From Jiangellaceae bacterium (GTDB lineage: Bacteria > Actinomycetota > Actinomycetes > Jiangellales > Jiangellaceae): a stretch of 6,416 bases of DNA. Under the pieces are notes generated by a model, which was not told where the DNA came from, searched no databases, and saw only the letters and a list, made by a program, of their open reading frames with translations. Where the stretch lies: positions 1 to 6,416 of the forward strand of contig JASLBX010000005.1 of the NCBI GenBank assembly GCA_030146385.1. Reading direction: 5' to 3'. Shown in pieces: positions 1 through 5,898 of the stretch. The stretch's first letter is position 1; every line of letters starts with the position of its first letter. The position numbers and the translations under genes were made by a program.

Positions 1-549
1 TGGCGCGCCTGGCTGGCCAAGCACAGCCAGGCGCAGACCGAGGCATGGCTGGTCATCTACCACAAGGACGGCGGGACGCCGAGTGTCCGCTACAACGAGG
101 CGATCGAGCACGCGTTGTGCTACGGCTGGATCGATGGCCTGCACCGCAAGCGTGACGCGCAGAGTTCTCAACTCCGATTCACGCCGCGCAATCCCCGCAG
201 CAACTGGAGCGCAGTGAACCGGCGGCGCGCCGCCAAGATGATCGAGCAGGGCCTCATGACCGAACACGGTCAGGCCCTCATCGATACGGCCAAGGCAAAG
301 GGGACATGGGCAGTTGTACCTGACACCGACGCGCTGCCTGCCGACCTGGAGCAGGAGTTGGACCGGAACGAAGCCGCCCGCGGCCACTTCGAGGCCTTCC
401 CGCCGTCGTCAAAGCGGCTGATTCTGGAGTGGATCGCCACTGCGAAGCGGCCCGACACCAGGCGGCGCCGGATCGCCCAGACGGTCGATCTTGCCGCCAT
501 CAATGTCCGAGCCAATCACCCGAGAGCCCGGACGCGAGGCCAAGGCTGA
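1..549 (+). CDS. YdeI/OmpD-associated family protein (5' truncated)
   Basis: The frame is open from the first base of the window to a TGA at 547-549, giving 182 visible residues; the true start lies upstream. The visible part has the family hallmarks: an early W-L-V-I-Y-H-K-D-G segment, the core N-E-A-I-E-H-A-L-C-Y-G-W-I-D-G around residues 34-48, then R-F-T-P-R-N-P-R-S-N-W-S and a following helix with N-R-R-R-A-A-K-M. The tail (R-R-R-R-I-A-Q-T-V-D-L-A-A-I-N-V-R-A-N) is the usual C-terminal helix, so the 3' end is complete. The family is small and cytosolic; some members are called bacteriocin-protection or OmdA-like proteins, but the biochemical role is unsettled and I assign none. The gene converges on the histidine-rich gene, and nothing suggests it belongs to the regulator-rhodanese unit. 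Confidence 0.88.
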   Translation, partial: WRAWLAKHSQAQTEAWLVIYHKDGGTPSVRYNEAIEHALCYGWIDGLHRKRDAQSSQLRFTPRNPRSNWSAVNRRRAAKMIEQGLMTEHGQALIDTAKAKGTWAVVPDTDALPADLEQELDRNEAARGHFEAFPPSSKRLILEWIATAKRPDTRRRRIAQTVDLAAINVRANHPRARTRGQG

Positions 550-958
550 AGGGGCTCCCCATCTTGGCCCTCGGTCTGAGGAAGACCTCGCCTTCCGCGA
601 GAATCATCGGTTCGTAGTCGTAGACGCACGCATACGGCGGAGAGCGTGCTGCGGTGAGCGCCGCCGCGCCCCGCGAGAGTCGGCTCGGACAACGAACCGC
701 TGCAACAGACCTGCCAATCCAAGGGCGTTCATCGGTGGGGCCCGCCACGGCGGTGGCGCACCGGCGCCCGTGGCGCGGAGGGCTCGAAGAACGCGATTAC
801 CGCAGGCTGCTGGTACCCCTCGGCTCAACTCCCTAGCGGAAGCAGCACCTCCAGGCGCGCGACACGCCACTCCAAGCTGTCCGGACGCGTCGATGGCGTG
901 GCGAGGCCGCAGCGTGGTACCCGTTGTCACCAACACTGCGGCTCGCAGGGTGTTACGG
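550..958. other. convergent intergenic stretch, no supported gene
   Basis: These 409 bases lie between the 3' ends of two converging genes. Open frames exist on both strands but read as low-complexity Arg/Ala/Pro-rich products of high GC, and none has a convincing ribosome binding site or family motif. Two small dyads sit just past the first gene: GGGG-CT-CCCC at 551-560 and GGTCT/AGACC around a 5-base loop at 573-587. Either could help end that transcript, though neither is followed by a T tract. A minus-strand stretch from about 640 to 530 has protein-like composition with strong G/C at third positions and might be a gene remnant. Confidence 0.6.
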
Positions 959-1492
959 TCAGCGGCCCGTCGAGACCTCGACGGTGATGCGGTCGCCGTC
1001 ACCGATCACGTGGGTGTCGGGGTCGACCTGGGTGGCGTCGACGTGCACGGTAACGGTGACGGCCGGATCAGTGGTGTTGTAGACGTTACCGTCGAATGCG
1101 ACCGCGTCCTCGCTGAGCTCGACGCCGACAGCTGACAGCGCCTGGCGGAGGGTCACCGGCTCGAAGCTGAACATGGCCGCCAGGGTCTGGGGATGGTGAT
1201 GCCACTTGTTGCCATGCCCAGGGTGGATATGGAACTCAGTGTGCAGGTCGTGGAAGCGCGGCTGGTCGAGGTCGACCAGTTCGCCGTCGATAGAGATGTC
1301 GAGGTTGCCGTGGTCGTGGGCGGCGACGGTGGCCATGGCCGCGTTGGCGACGAACGGGAACGCCAGCATCGCGGCGACGAGCGCACCGAGGACGAAGAGG
1401 ATGGTCCTTCCTCGGCGACGCGGCCGGCGGGCGGACGACGCCGGGCCAATTCTGGTGCGGTTCTCACGTTGTGGTGTTTGACGTGTGGACAC
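959..1492 (-). CDS. membrane-anchored or secreted histidine-rich protein, putative metal binding
   Basis: This is a 177-residue protein. I chose the GTG at 1492-1490 because GAGGAG (1504-1499) sits 6 nt upstream; the longer in-frame ATG at 1600 adds 36 low-complexity residues and lacks such a site. Residues 1-29 are Arg-rich. Residues 30-57 form one hydrophobic helix ending F-P-F-V-A-N-A-A-M-A, so it is either a signal peptide cleaved after A-N-A (about residue 51) or a signal anchor. The exported part opens with H-D-H-G-N-L-D-I-S-I-D-G. A His cluster follows at 81, 84, 88, 90, 93 and 98-100 (F-H-I-H-P-G-H-G-N-K-W-H-H-H). The C-terminal part (L-R-Q-A-L-S-A-V-G-V ... D-G-D-R-I-T-V-E-V) is predicted beta-rich and somewhat resembles a beta-grasp fold. 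The His-G-N / F-H-x-H / W-H-x-H layout recalls small exported proteins seen in haloarchaea and actinobacteria; that is from memory. Copper or zinc binding is inferred from the histidines only. It lies 132 bp downstream of the regulator on the same strand, so co-transcription is possible. Confidence 0.8.
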   Translation of the reverse strand: MSTRQTPQRENRTRIGPASSARRPRRRGRTILFVLGALVAAMLAFPFVANAAMATVAAHDHGNLDISIDGELVDLDQPRFHDLHTEFHIHPGHGNKWHHHPQTLAAMFSFEPVTLRQALSAVGVELSEDAVAFDGNVYNTTDPAVTVTVHVDATQVDPDTHVIGDGDRITVEVSTGR

Positions 1493-1498
1493 GTGGTG

Positions 1499-1504
1499 CT
1501 CCTC
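1499..1504 (-). promoter_or_regulatory. ribosome binding site of the histidine-rich gene
   Basis: On the minus strand the sequence reads GAGGAG, 6 nt before the GTG at 1492-1490. It decides the start in favour of that GTG over the in-frame ATG at 1600. Confidence 0.75.
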
Positions 1505-1587
1505 GGTCGTTGGTGTCTTTTGACGAGCATCCGGCGTGCCGCTGTCACGGCGGTGTCGTCGTGCTGTCGTAGCTGCTGGGGCTACGC

Positions 1588-1624
1588 CGGTAGGCAACAC
1601 AGCGGCTACCGAACAGCAGTTCGG
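1588..1624 (-). terminator. hairpin(s) directly after the regulator's stop codon
   Basis: Directly after the regulator's TGA (1627-1625) the minus strand reads CCGAAC-TGCT-GTTCGG (1624-1609), a perfect 6-bp stem with a 4-base loop. A second inverted repeat, CGGTAG at 1611-1606 with CTACCG at 1593-1588, overlaps the base of the first by three bases, so the two cannot form fully together. Neither is followed by a T run. The structure may attenuate rather than fully stop read-through into the histidine-rich gene. Confidence 0.4.
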
Positions 1625-4600
1625 TCAGCCAATGGGGAGCTGGTCGCTGGCCAGGGTCCGGCCACGCTCCACGGCGGCCTCGAAGGCCTCGGCACCGAGG
1701 CTGGCTCGCGCGGTGGTTTCAGCACGGTCCACATCGGCCCGCTCGATGTCGGGCAGCGGCAGTCCCACGGATGCGCGGCGTGCCTGGGCCGCGCCGAGCA
1801 GCACGGCAGCGTCTGCCGGTCGGCCGGAGGCCGCGTAGGTGGCGGCTAGGCCCTCGAGCGCGAACGCGATGCTGCGCGGGTCGCCGGTTCGGGCCGCTTG
1901 GAGGTAGCTGTCGCGGTGCAGGTCGGCGGCCCGGTCGAGTTCGCCGGTCAGTTCCGCGACGGTACCTAACCTGGCCAGGGCGTAGGCGCGCACGGAAGGA
2001 AGGGGTGCGTTGCCGAGCCAGGCCAGGACTTGTTCGAAGTGCTGGCCCGCCTCGTCGAGCTGGCCGGCTCGCAGCGCCACGAACCCGGCCGCGAGGTCTA
2101 CGCTGCCGGTTACCGTCTCGGCTCCGAGCTCGTCGGCCAGGTGGCGCGCCCTGCGCAGCGACGCCTTGGCGCGGTCGTCGCCGGCCAGCGTGGCGACCGT
2201 GGCCCGGCGGGAGTGCAGGACGGCGGCGAGCTCTTGGAGTCGCAGCTCAGCGGCGAGGTCGATGCCCCGGTCGGCATGCCATTGCGCGGCGGGCAGGTCG
2301 CCAATCATCTCGGCACAGCTGAGTAGCGAGGCGAGGCACTGCACCTGCCCCCACCGGTCGCCGCGTGCCGCGAATCGGCCCAACGCCGCCTCGAGCCAGG
2401 GCCTCGCGTGATCGACATCGCCGACCATCAGCCGCGCGTTGCCGGCAAGGAGATCCGCGTCAGCAGCGTGACTGTCGTTGCCGGACTGACCTATGAGCGC
2501 CCGCGCGGTGTCCAGCTTCTCCAGGGCACGGGCCTGGTCGCCGACCGCGATCAGGCCCGCGGCGACGATGAGTGCCGCGAAGGTTCGATCCTCCGGTTTG
2601 CCGCACTCGTCTAAGGCGTCGGCGGCGTCCTGCATGCGGTCCGGCAGGTGGATCGTGGTATCCGCGGCGGGTGCCAGCAGCGCCGACCACAGTGTCGCCA
2701 CGGCGGCCTCGCGCAGGGCCGCCCGCTCGGCGAAGGTGGCCAGCCAGTGCAGCGCCTCGTTCCGGTGGCCGCGCAGGTACCAGTACCAGCCGAGCTCAGT
2801 TGCTAACCGTCCACCACGCTGTCCATCACCGGTTGTCTCAAGCCAGCGCAAAGCGGCGCGAAGATCGTCCAGCAGGTGTTCCAGGCGGTCCATGGCCTCC
2901 AGCTGGTGCCGAGTGCGCAGCTGCGGCACGGTATCGGCGGCCACCGCCAGCAGATAGTCGGCGTGGCGATCGCGGAAGGTGTCGGCCTCACCGCTGTCGG
3001 CCAACCGATCGGCGGCGAATGCGTGCAGGCTCTCGAGCATGCGGTAGCGGGCTTGGTGGCTGCGGCGATCGGCAACGAGCATGGACTTGTCGACCAGCAA
3101 GCCCACCACCTCCACGATCCGCCCGGGAGGTAGGTCATGTGGGTCGCTGCAGACCTTCTCGATCGCGTCGAGTGTGGGCGGCGCCGCGAACACCGACAGG
3201 CGCCGGAACAAGGTGCGTTCCGGCGCGTCGAGCAGGTCCCAGCTCCAGCCGATCACAGCCTTCAGCGTCTGCTGGCGCGGCAACGCGGTACGAATCCCAC
3301 CGGTGAGCACGGCAAAGCGGTCATCGAGCCGATCCGCCAGCTCCCCAAGCCCCAGCGTGCGCGCACGGGCGGCGGCCAGCTCCAGCGCCAGCGGGATGCC
3401 GTCCAACCGGCGGCAGATCTCCACCACGTAACGCGTAGCAGCCTCGTCGATCACAAGGTCGGGGTCCGCGTCTCGTACCCGGTCAACGAACAGCATGGTC
3501 GCACCCCACCGCGACAGCGCGTCGGGACCGACCTCCTCGCCCGTTGGGGGCAGGGCCAGCGAGGGCACCGACCACACCGTTTCCCCCGCGATTCCCAGCG
3601 CTTCCCGGCTTGTGCACAGCACGGTCAACTGGTGGGCCGAACCGAGCAGGTCGCGCACAAAGCCTGTGACGGCGTCGACGAGGTGTTCACAGTTGTCGAG
3701 CACGAGCAGAGCGCGGCGGTGCTGCAGCGCCGCGGTCACACGCGCAGCTGCCGTTCGTGGCGCGGCTACTCCTGCTGCGACCGCCGATTCGTCGGTGAGG
3801 CCGATCGTCTCGGCGACCGTGTCGGACAGCAGGTCCGGGTCCTGCACGCCGGCCAGCTCGACCAGCCACACCCCGTCGGTTGCCGGACCGTCATCGACGG
3901 TGCGGGAGGCGGCTTCGACGGCCAGGCGGGTCTTGCCGACCCCGCCCGGGCCGGTCAGGGTCACCAGGCGGGAGCCACCGAGCAGGTCGACAACGCGGTC
4001 AAGGTCATCCTCCCGGCCGACGAAGCTCGACAGCGGCCGGGGCAGCACGCTCGGCAGCACCGCTGCAGGCGCTGCTGGGACCTGCCGGGTGACGATCGAG
4101 GTAGGTGGCTGGTCCTCCTGGCGCAGCAGGATCTCGTAGAGCGATACCAGCTCACGGCTGGGGTCAATGCCGAGCTCCTCGTCGAGCACCCGACGCGTCT
4201 CGTGGTAGACCTCCAGTGCGTCGACCTGCCGCCCAGACCGCGCCAGGGCAAGCATCAGCTGGCCACGCAGTCGCTCACGCAGCGGGTGATCGGCGACTAG
4301 CGCCTCGAGCTCGGCAACCAGCTCACGGTGGCGGCCGACCCGCAGGTCGCACTCGATGCGATCCTCGATGGCGCCCAGCCGTAGCTCCTCCAGCCGTGCG
4401 ATCGCAACGTCGGCGAACTCCTGCCCGGCGAACTCTGCCAGGGGCGGTCCGCGCCACAGCTCCAACGCGGCCGCCAACCGTTGGGCGGCTCGGCGTTCGT
4501 CTCCATCCCGCAGCGCCGCGCGCCCGTCACGCACGAGCGCCTCGAACCGCGCGGCATCGACCGCGTCAGGGTCCGCGCGTAGGAGGTAGCCGGGCGGCCG

Positions 4601-4849
4601 CGACACCACCAGCCGCTGTCCTTCGTCGCGCAGGTGGCGGCGAAGCTGGGAGATCTGGGACTGCAACGCATTCTTCGGGTTCGCGGGCGGATCGTCTCCC
4701 CAGATCGTGTCGATCAGTCGGTCAACCGACACCACCTCGCCGACGTGGAGCAGCAGCACGGCCAGCAGCACCCGCTGCTTCGCGCCCGGCACCGCGACCA
4801 CCTGGTCGCCGGACCTGACCTCCAGTGGGCCGAGGACGCAGAACTCCAT
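1625..4849 (-). CDS. AfsR-like SARP/BTAD-NB-ARC-TPR transcriptional regulator
   Basis: This 1,074-residue cytosolic regulator is of a length similar to Streptomyces AfsR. In order it has: an OmpR-type winged helix (about 1-92, beginning M-E-F-C-V-L-G-P-L-E-V, with D-R-L-I-D-T-I-W-G-D-D-P-P and an S-Q-L-R-R-H-L recognition-helix region); a BTAD helical domain (about 95-243, with L-W-R-G-P-P-L-A and L-G-I-D-P-S-R-E-L); a linker; an NB-ARC/STAND ATPase with Walker A G-P-G-G-V-G-K-T (300-307), Walker B L-L-V-L-D (381-385), sensor T-S-R (413-415) and G-I-P-L-A-L (484-489); a second winged helix (to about 600); and a TPR-like helical tail to the C-terminus. All ATPase motifs are intact. In this family ATP binding and oligomerisation gate DNA binding to direct heptamer repeats, usually for activation. 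The ATG at 4849 fits the family N-terminus, but the only purine-rich tract (AGAGG) abuts it. Three Leu codons are TTA (682, 746, 961). The gene diverges from the rhodanese pair across 122 bp holding phased repeats, so autoregulation and control of that pair are likely. The inducing signal is unknown. Confidence 0.93.
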   Translation of the reverse strand: MEFCVLGPLEVRSGDQVVAVPGAKQRVLLAVLLLHVGEVVSVDRLIDTIWGDDPPANPKNALQSQISQLRRHLRDEGQRLVVSRPPGYLLRADPDAVDAARFEALVRDGRAALRDGDERRAAQRLAAALELWRGPPLAEFAGQEFADVAIARLEELRLGAIEDRIECDLRVGRHRELVAELEALVADHPLRERLRGQLMLALARSGRQVDALEVYHETRRVLDEELGIDPSRELVSLYEILLRQEDQPPTSIVTRQVPAAPAAVLPSVLPRPLSSFVGREDDLDRVVDLLGGSRLVTLTGPGGVGKTRLAVEAASRTVDDGPATDGVWLVELAGVQDPDLLSDTVAETIGLTDESAVAAGVAAPRTAAARVTAALQHRRALLVLDNCEHLVDAVTGFVRDLLGSAHQLTVLCTSREALGIAGETVWSVPSLALPPTGEEVGPDALSRWGATMLFVDRVRDADPDLVIDEAATRYVVEICRRLDGIPLALELAAARARTLGLGELADRLDDRFAVLTGGIRTALPRQQTLKAVIGWSWDLLDAPERTLFRRLSVFAAPPTLDAIEKVCSDPHDLPPGRIVEVVGLLVDKSMLVADRRSHQARYRMLESLHAFAADRLADSGEADTFRDRHADYLLAVAADTVPQLRTRHQLEAMDRLEHLLDDLRAALRWLETTGDGQRGGRLATELGWYWYLRGHRNEALHWLATFAERAALREAAVATLWSALLAPAADTTIHLPDRMQDAADALDECGKPEDRTFAALIVAAGLIAVGDQARALEKLDTARALIGQSGNDSHAADADLLAGNARLMVGDVDHARPWLEAALGRFAARGDRWGQVQCLASLLSCAEMIGDLPAAQWHADRGIDLAAELRLQELAAVLHSRRATVATLAGDDRAKASLRRARHLADELGAETVTGSVDLAAGFVALRAGQLDEAGQHFEQVLAWLGNAPLPSVRAYALARLGTVAELTGELDRAADLHRDSYLQAARTGDPRSIAFALEGLAATYAASGRPADAAVLLGAAQARRASVGLPLPDIERADVDRAETTARASLGAEAFEAAVERGRTLASDQLPIG

Positions 4850-4850
4850 C

Positions 4851-4872
4851 CTCTGACGCTAACCGCTGTCAG
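4851..4872 (-). promoter_or_regulatory. dyad in the regulator's 5' leader
   Basis: On the minus strand CTGAC (4872-4868) and GTCAG (4857-4853) form a 5-bp inverted repeat around a 10-base loop, ending 3 bases before the ATG. The purine tract AGAGG (4854-4850) that would serve as a ribosome binding site overlaps its 3' arm and directly touches the start codon. The repeat could be a DNA operator half-site pair or an RNA hairpin that limits translation; the stem is short, so it may be chance. Confidence 0.3.
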
Positions 4873-4878
4873 GGTGCG

Positions 4879-4884
4879 GTCCTA
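4879..4884 (-). promoter_or_regulatory. candidate -10 of the regulator gene
   Basis: The minus strand reads TAGGAC, one base off TAGGAT, a common actinobacterial -10. It lies 5 nt downstream of the last heptamer of the phased repeat and about 30 nt before the ATG, giving a leader of roughly 20-25 nt. The region where a -35 would sit is occupied by the heptamers, as in SARP-dependent promoters, where an activator substitutes for a good -35. Confidence 0.4.
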
Positions 4885-4889
4885 TGGAA

Positions 4890-4922
4890 CAGCGCCACGG
4901 CAGCGCCACGGCAGCACCCACG
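4890..4922. repeat. phased 11-bp direct repeats, putative SARP operator
   Basis: CAGCGCCACGG occurs twice in exact tandem (4890-4900, 4901-4911), followed by a degenerate third unit CAGCACCCACG (4912-4922). Seen as heptamers this is CAGCRCC three times at 4890-4896, 4901-4907 and 4912-4918, separated by 4-bp spacers, one heptamer per helical turn. Characterised SARP sites (for example those of ActII-ORF4 and DnrI) use this same geometry, usually ending close to the -10. On the regulator side the last heptamer is 5 nt from TAGGAC. The location in the divergent promoter of a SARP gene and two targets supports an operator role; the heptamer itself is not one I recognise as a published consensus. 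Confidence 0.55.
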
Positions 4923-4955
4923 TGCACGGTTGTGACATCACTAATCCGGCAACAT

Positions 4956-4962
4956 GGAAGGA
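4956..4962 (+). promoter_or_regulatory. ribosome binding site of rhodanese 1
   Basis: GGAAGGA lies 9 nt before the ATG at 4972. This favours that start over the in-frame ATG at 4954, which would place the purine tract inside the coding sequence. Confidence 0.65.
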
Positions 4963-4971
4963 CCACTCCCT

Positions 4972-5310
4972 ATGGACACCATCGACCTGCACGAGCTGCA
5001 GCAACTCCTCGCCAGCGACCAGCCGGTCCGACTCGTCATGGCCCTCGGCCCACACCGCTTTCCGCAGGCCCACATCCCCGGTTCGGAGACCTTCTCCGAT
5101 ATCCGCCGGGCCCTCGACGCATTGGACCCGGACGAGGACATCGTCGTCTACTGCTCAGGACCGGCGTGCCAGGCCAGCGCCCGAGCCCAGCGATTTCTCG
5201 ACGCCCGCGGGTACCGAAACGTGCGTCGCTACACCGGCGGCCTCGAAGAGTGGGACGCGGCCGGGCTCTCCCTCACCTCCGCGTCAGCTCCGGAGGCCAT
5301 CGCGGCGTGA
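4972..5310 (+). CDS. single-domain rhodanese (sulfurtransferase), catalytic Cys present
   Basis: The product has 112 residues, the usual size of a stand-alone rhodanese domain. Seen are A-H-I-P-G (33-37, the A-H-I-P-G-A strand-turn motif), the strand I-V-V-Y ending in the catalytic loop C-S-G-P-A-C-Q (Cys61, second Cys66), and the closing R-G-Y-R-N-V-R-R-Y-T-G-G-L-E-E-W (79-94). There is no signal peptide or membrane segment, so it is cytosolic. Rhodaneses carry a persulfide on the loop Cys and pass sulfane sulfur between donors such as thiosulfate or low-molecular-weight persulfides and acceptors such as cyanide, thiols or proteins; substrate cannot be read from this loop. The Cys-x4-Cys pair could also form a disulfide or act as a redox sensor. 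The next gene overlaps it by GTGA (5307-5310), so the two are co-translated. It diverges from the AfsR-like regulator and is its likeliest target. Confidence 0.88.
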   Translation: MDTIDLHELQQLLASDQPVRLVMALGPHRFPQAHIPGSETFSDIRRALDALDPDEDIVVYCSGPACQASARAQRFLDARGYRNVRRYTGGLEEWDAAGLSLTSASAPEAIAA

Positions 5311-5639
5311 ACTCGATCGAAACCCCAGATCTGCGCGCACGGCTCGCAGCCGGCGAACGGATGTGGCTCGTGCACGCAGCTGAAACGGTGAACTTCCGCT
5401 TCGCGCACCTACCCGGCGCGGTCGCGTTCGCCGATGCCGACCAGGCCGCCACGTTCCTGCGGCCCACCGACACGATCGTGGTCTACGGCGTCGACCGGAC
5501 CTGCCGCACCAGCCGCACTCTCGCCGCCGAACTGTCTCGACGCGGCTTCGCCCACGTCACCTGGTACGCCGACGGGCTCGACGGCTGGATGGCCGCCGGC
5601 GGCAACGTCGAAGGCACCCACGACCCCGACCGCACGTAG
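5307..5639 (+). CDS. rhodanese-like protein lacking the usual catalytic Cys
   Basis: The product has 110 residues, starting at a GTG that overlaps the upstream TGA (GTGA) with GGAGG (5292-5296) 10 nt before it. It aligns without gaps to the preceding rhodanese through residue 98, at about 36% identity by hand count, so the two are ancient tandem paralogs. Shared are A-H-L-P-G (33-37), I-V-V-Y (57-60), Cys66, Ser69, R-G (79-80), G-L (90-91) and W94. At position 61, where the first protein has the catalytic Cys, this one has Gly (V-V-Y-G-V-D-R-T-C). It is probably inactive as a classical sulfurtransferase, or uses Cys66 instead. A partner, scaffold or sulfur-relay role with rhodanese 1 fits the tight coupling but is inference. 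Cytosolic; no other domain visible. Confidence 0.85.
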   Translation: MNSIETPDLRARLAAGERMWLVHAAETVNFRFAHLPGAVAFADADQAATFLRPTDTIVVYGVDRTCRTSRTLAAELSRRGFAHVTWYADGLDGWMAAGGNVEGTHDPDRT

Positions 5640-5699
5640 CCGACCGCGCGGCCTCAGGTCTTCCAGTGACCAATCTGCCGCCGGTGCCAAAGGTAGTGG

Positions 5700-5723
5700 T
5701 ACCGCCTTCAATCGGTGGCGGTA
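5700..5723 (+). terminator. weak hairpin after the rhodanese pair
   Basis: TACCGCC (5700-5706) and GGCGGTA (5717-5723) form a perfect 7-bp stem with a 10-base loop, 60 nt past the rhodanese 2 stop. No T tract follows, which is common for actinobacterial terminators but leaves the call weak. Confidence 0.3.
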
Positions 5724-5829
5724 GCGGTTGAACGAGCGCCTGCCAGCACGTCGACGCGGACGAGCAAGGGCCGGTAGCGTCTGAGCAGCCGTAACCCTCG
5801 GAACCGATTTTCGGATAAGGGGTCCCACA

Positions 5830-5876
5830 CGAATCCGGCGCAGAAGCGCCTTCTCGGGCAGTTCGCGCCGGATTTG
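5830..5876 (-). terminator. hairpin downstream of aspS, possibly bidirectional
   Basis: AATCCGGCGC (5832-5841) and GCGCCGGATT (5865-5874) are perfect complements, extendable by a wobble pair and a C-G pair to 12 bp. The 23-base interior holds its own small hairpin, AGAAG-CGC-CTTCT (5842-5854). It starts 22 nt past the aspS stop and also lies downstream of the rhodanese pair on the other strand, so it could serve both convergent transcripts. No T run on either side. Confidence 0.5.
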
Positions 5877-5898
5877 CGTGCGAAGTGGGGCGCAACCG

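Noticed and set aside
491..1135. 214-codon plus-strand open frame across the intergenic gap and into the His-rich gene
   Set aside because: It overlaps the ends of two supported genes in other frames, lacks a ribosome binding site, and its translation has no recognisable motif.
1493..1600. ATG at 1600 as the start of the His-rich protein
   Set aside because: It has no ribosome binding site and adds a 36-residue low-complexity N-terminus ahead of the Arg-rich segment, whereas the GTG at 1492 has GAGGAG 6 nt upstream.
3137..4300. 387-codon open frame on the plus strand
   Set aside because: It lies wholly antisense to the NB-ARC and BTAD part of the regulator, whose domains are unambiguous; its translation is low-complexity and typical of the mirror frame in high-GC genes.
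4919..4927. CACGTG / GTGCAC palindromes in the divergent region
   Set aside because: Six-base palindromes are expected often in GC-rich DNA, and they are not repeated elsewhere in the control region.
4954..4971. ATG at 4954 as the start of rhodanese 1
   Set aside because: The GGAAGGA ribosome binding site would fall inside the gene; the ATG at 4972 is correctly spaced from it. A leaderless start at 4954 is not fully excluded.
4884..5306. Longer upstream start for the second rhodanese, giving a 251-residue protein
   Set aside because: The added part runs out of frame across rhodanese 1 and reads as Arg/Pro-rich nonsense; the GTG at 5307 has a good GGAGG and an ungapped match to rhodanese 1 from residue 1.
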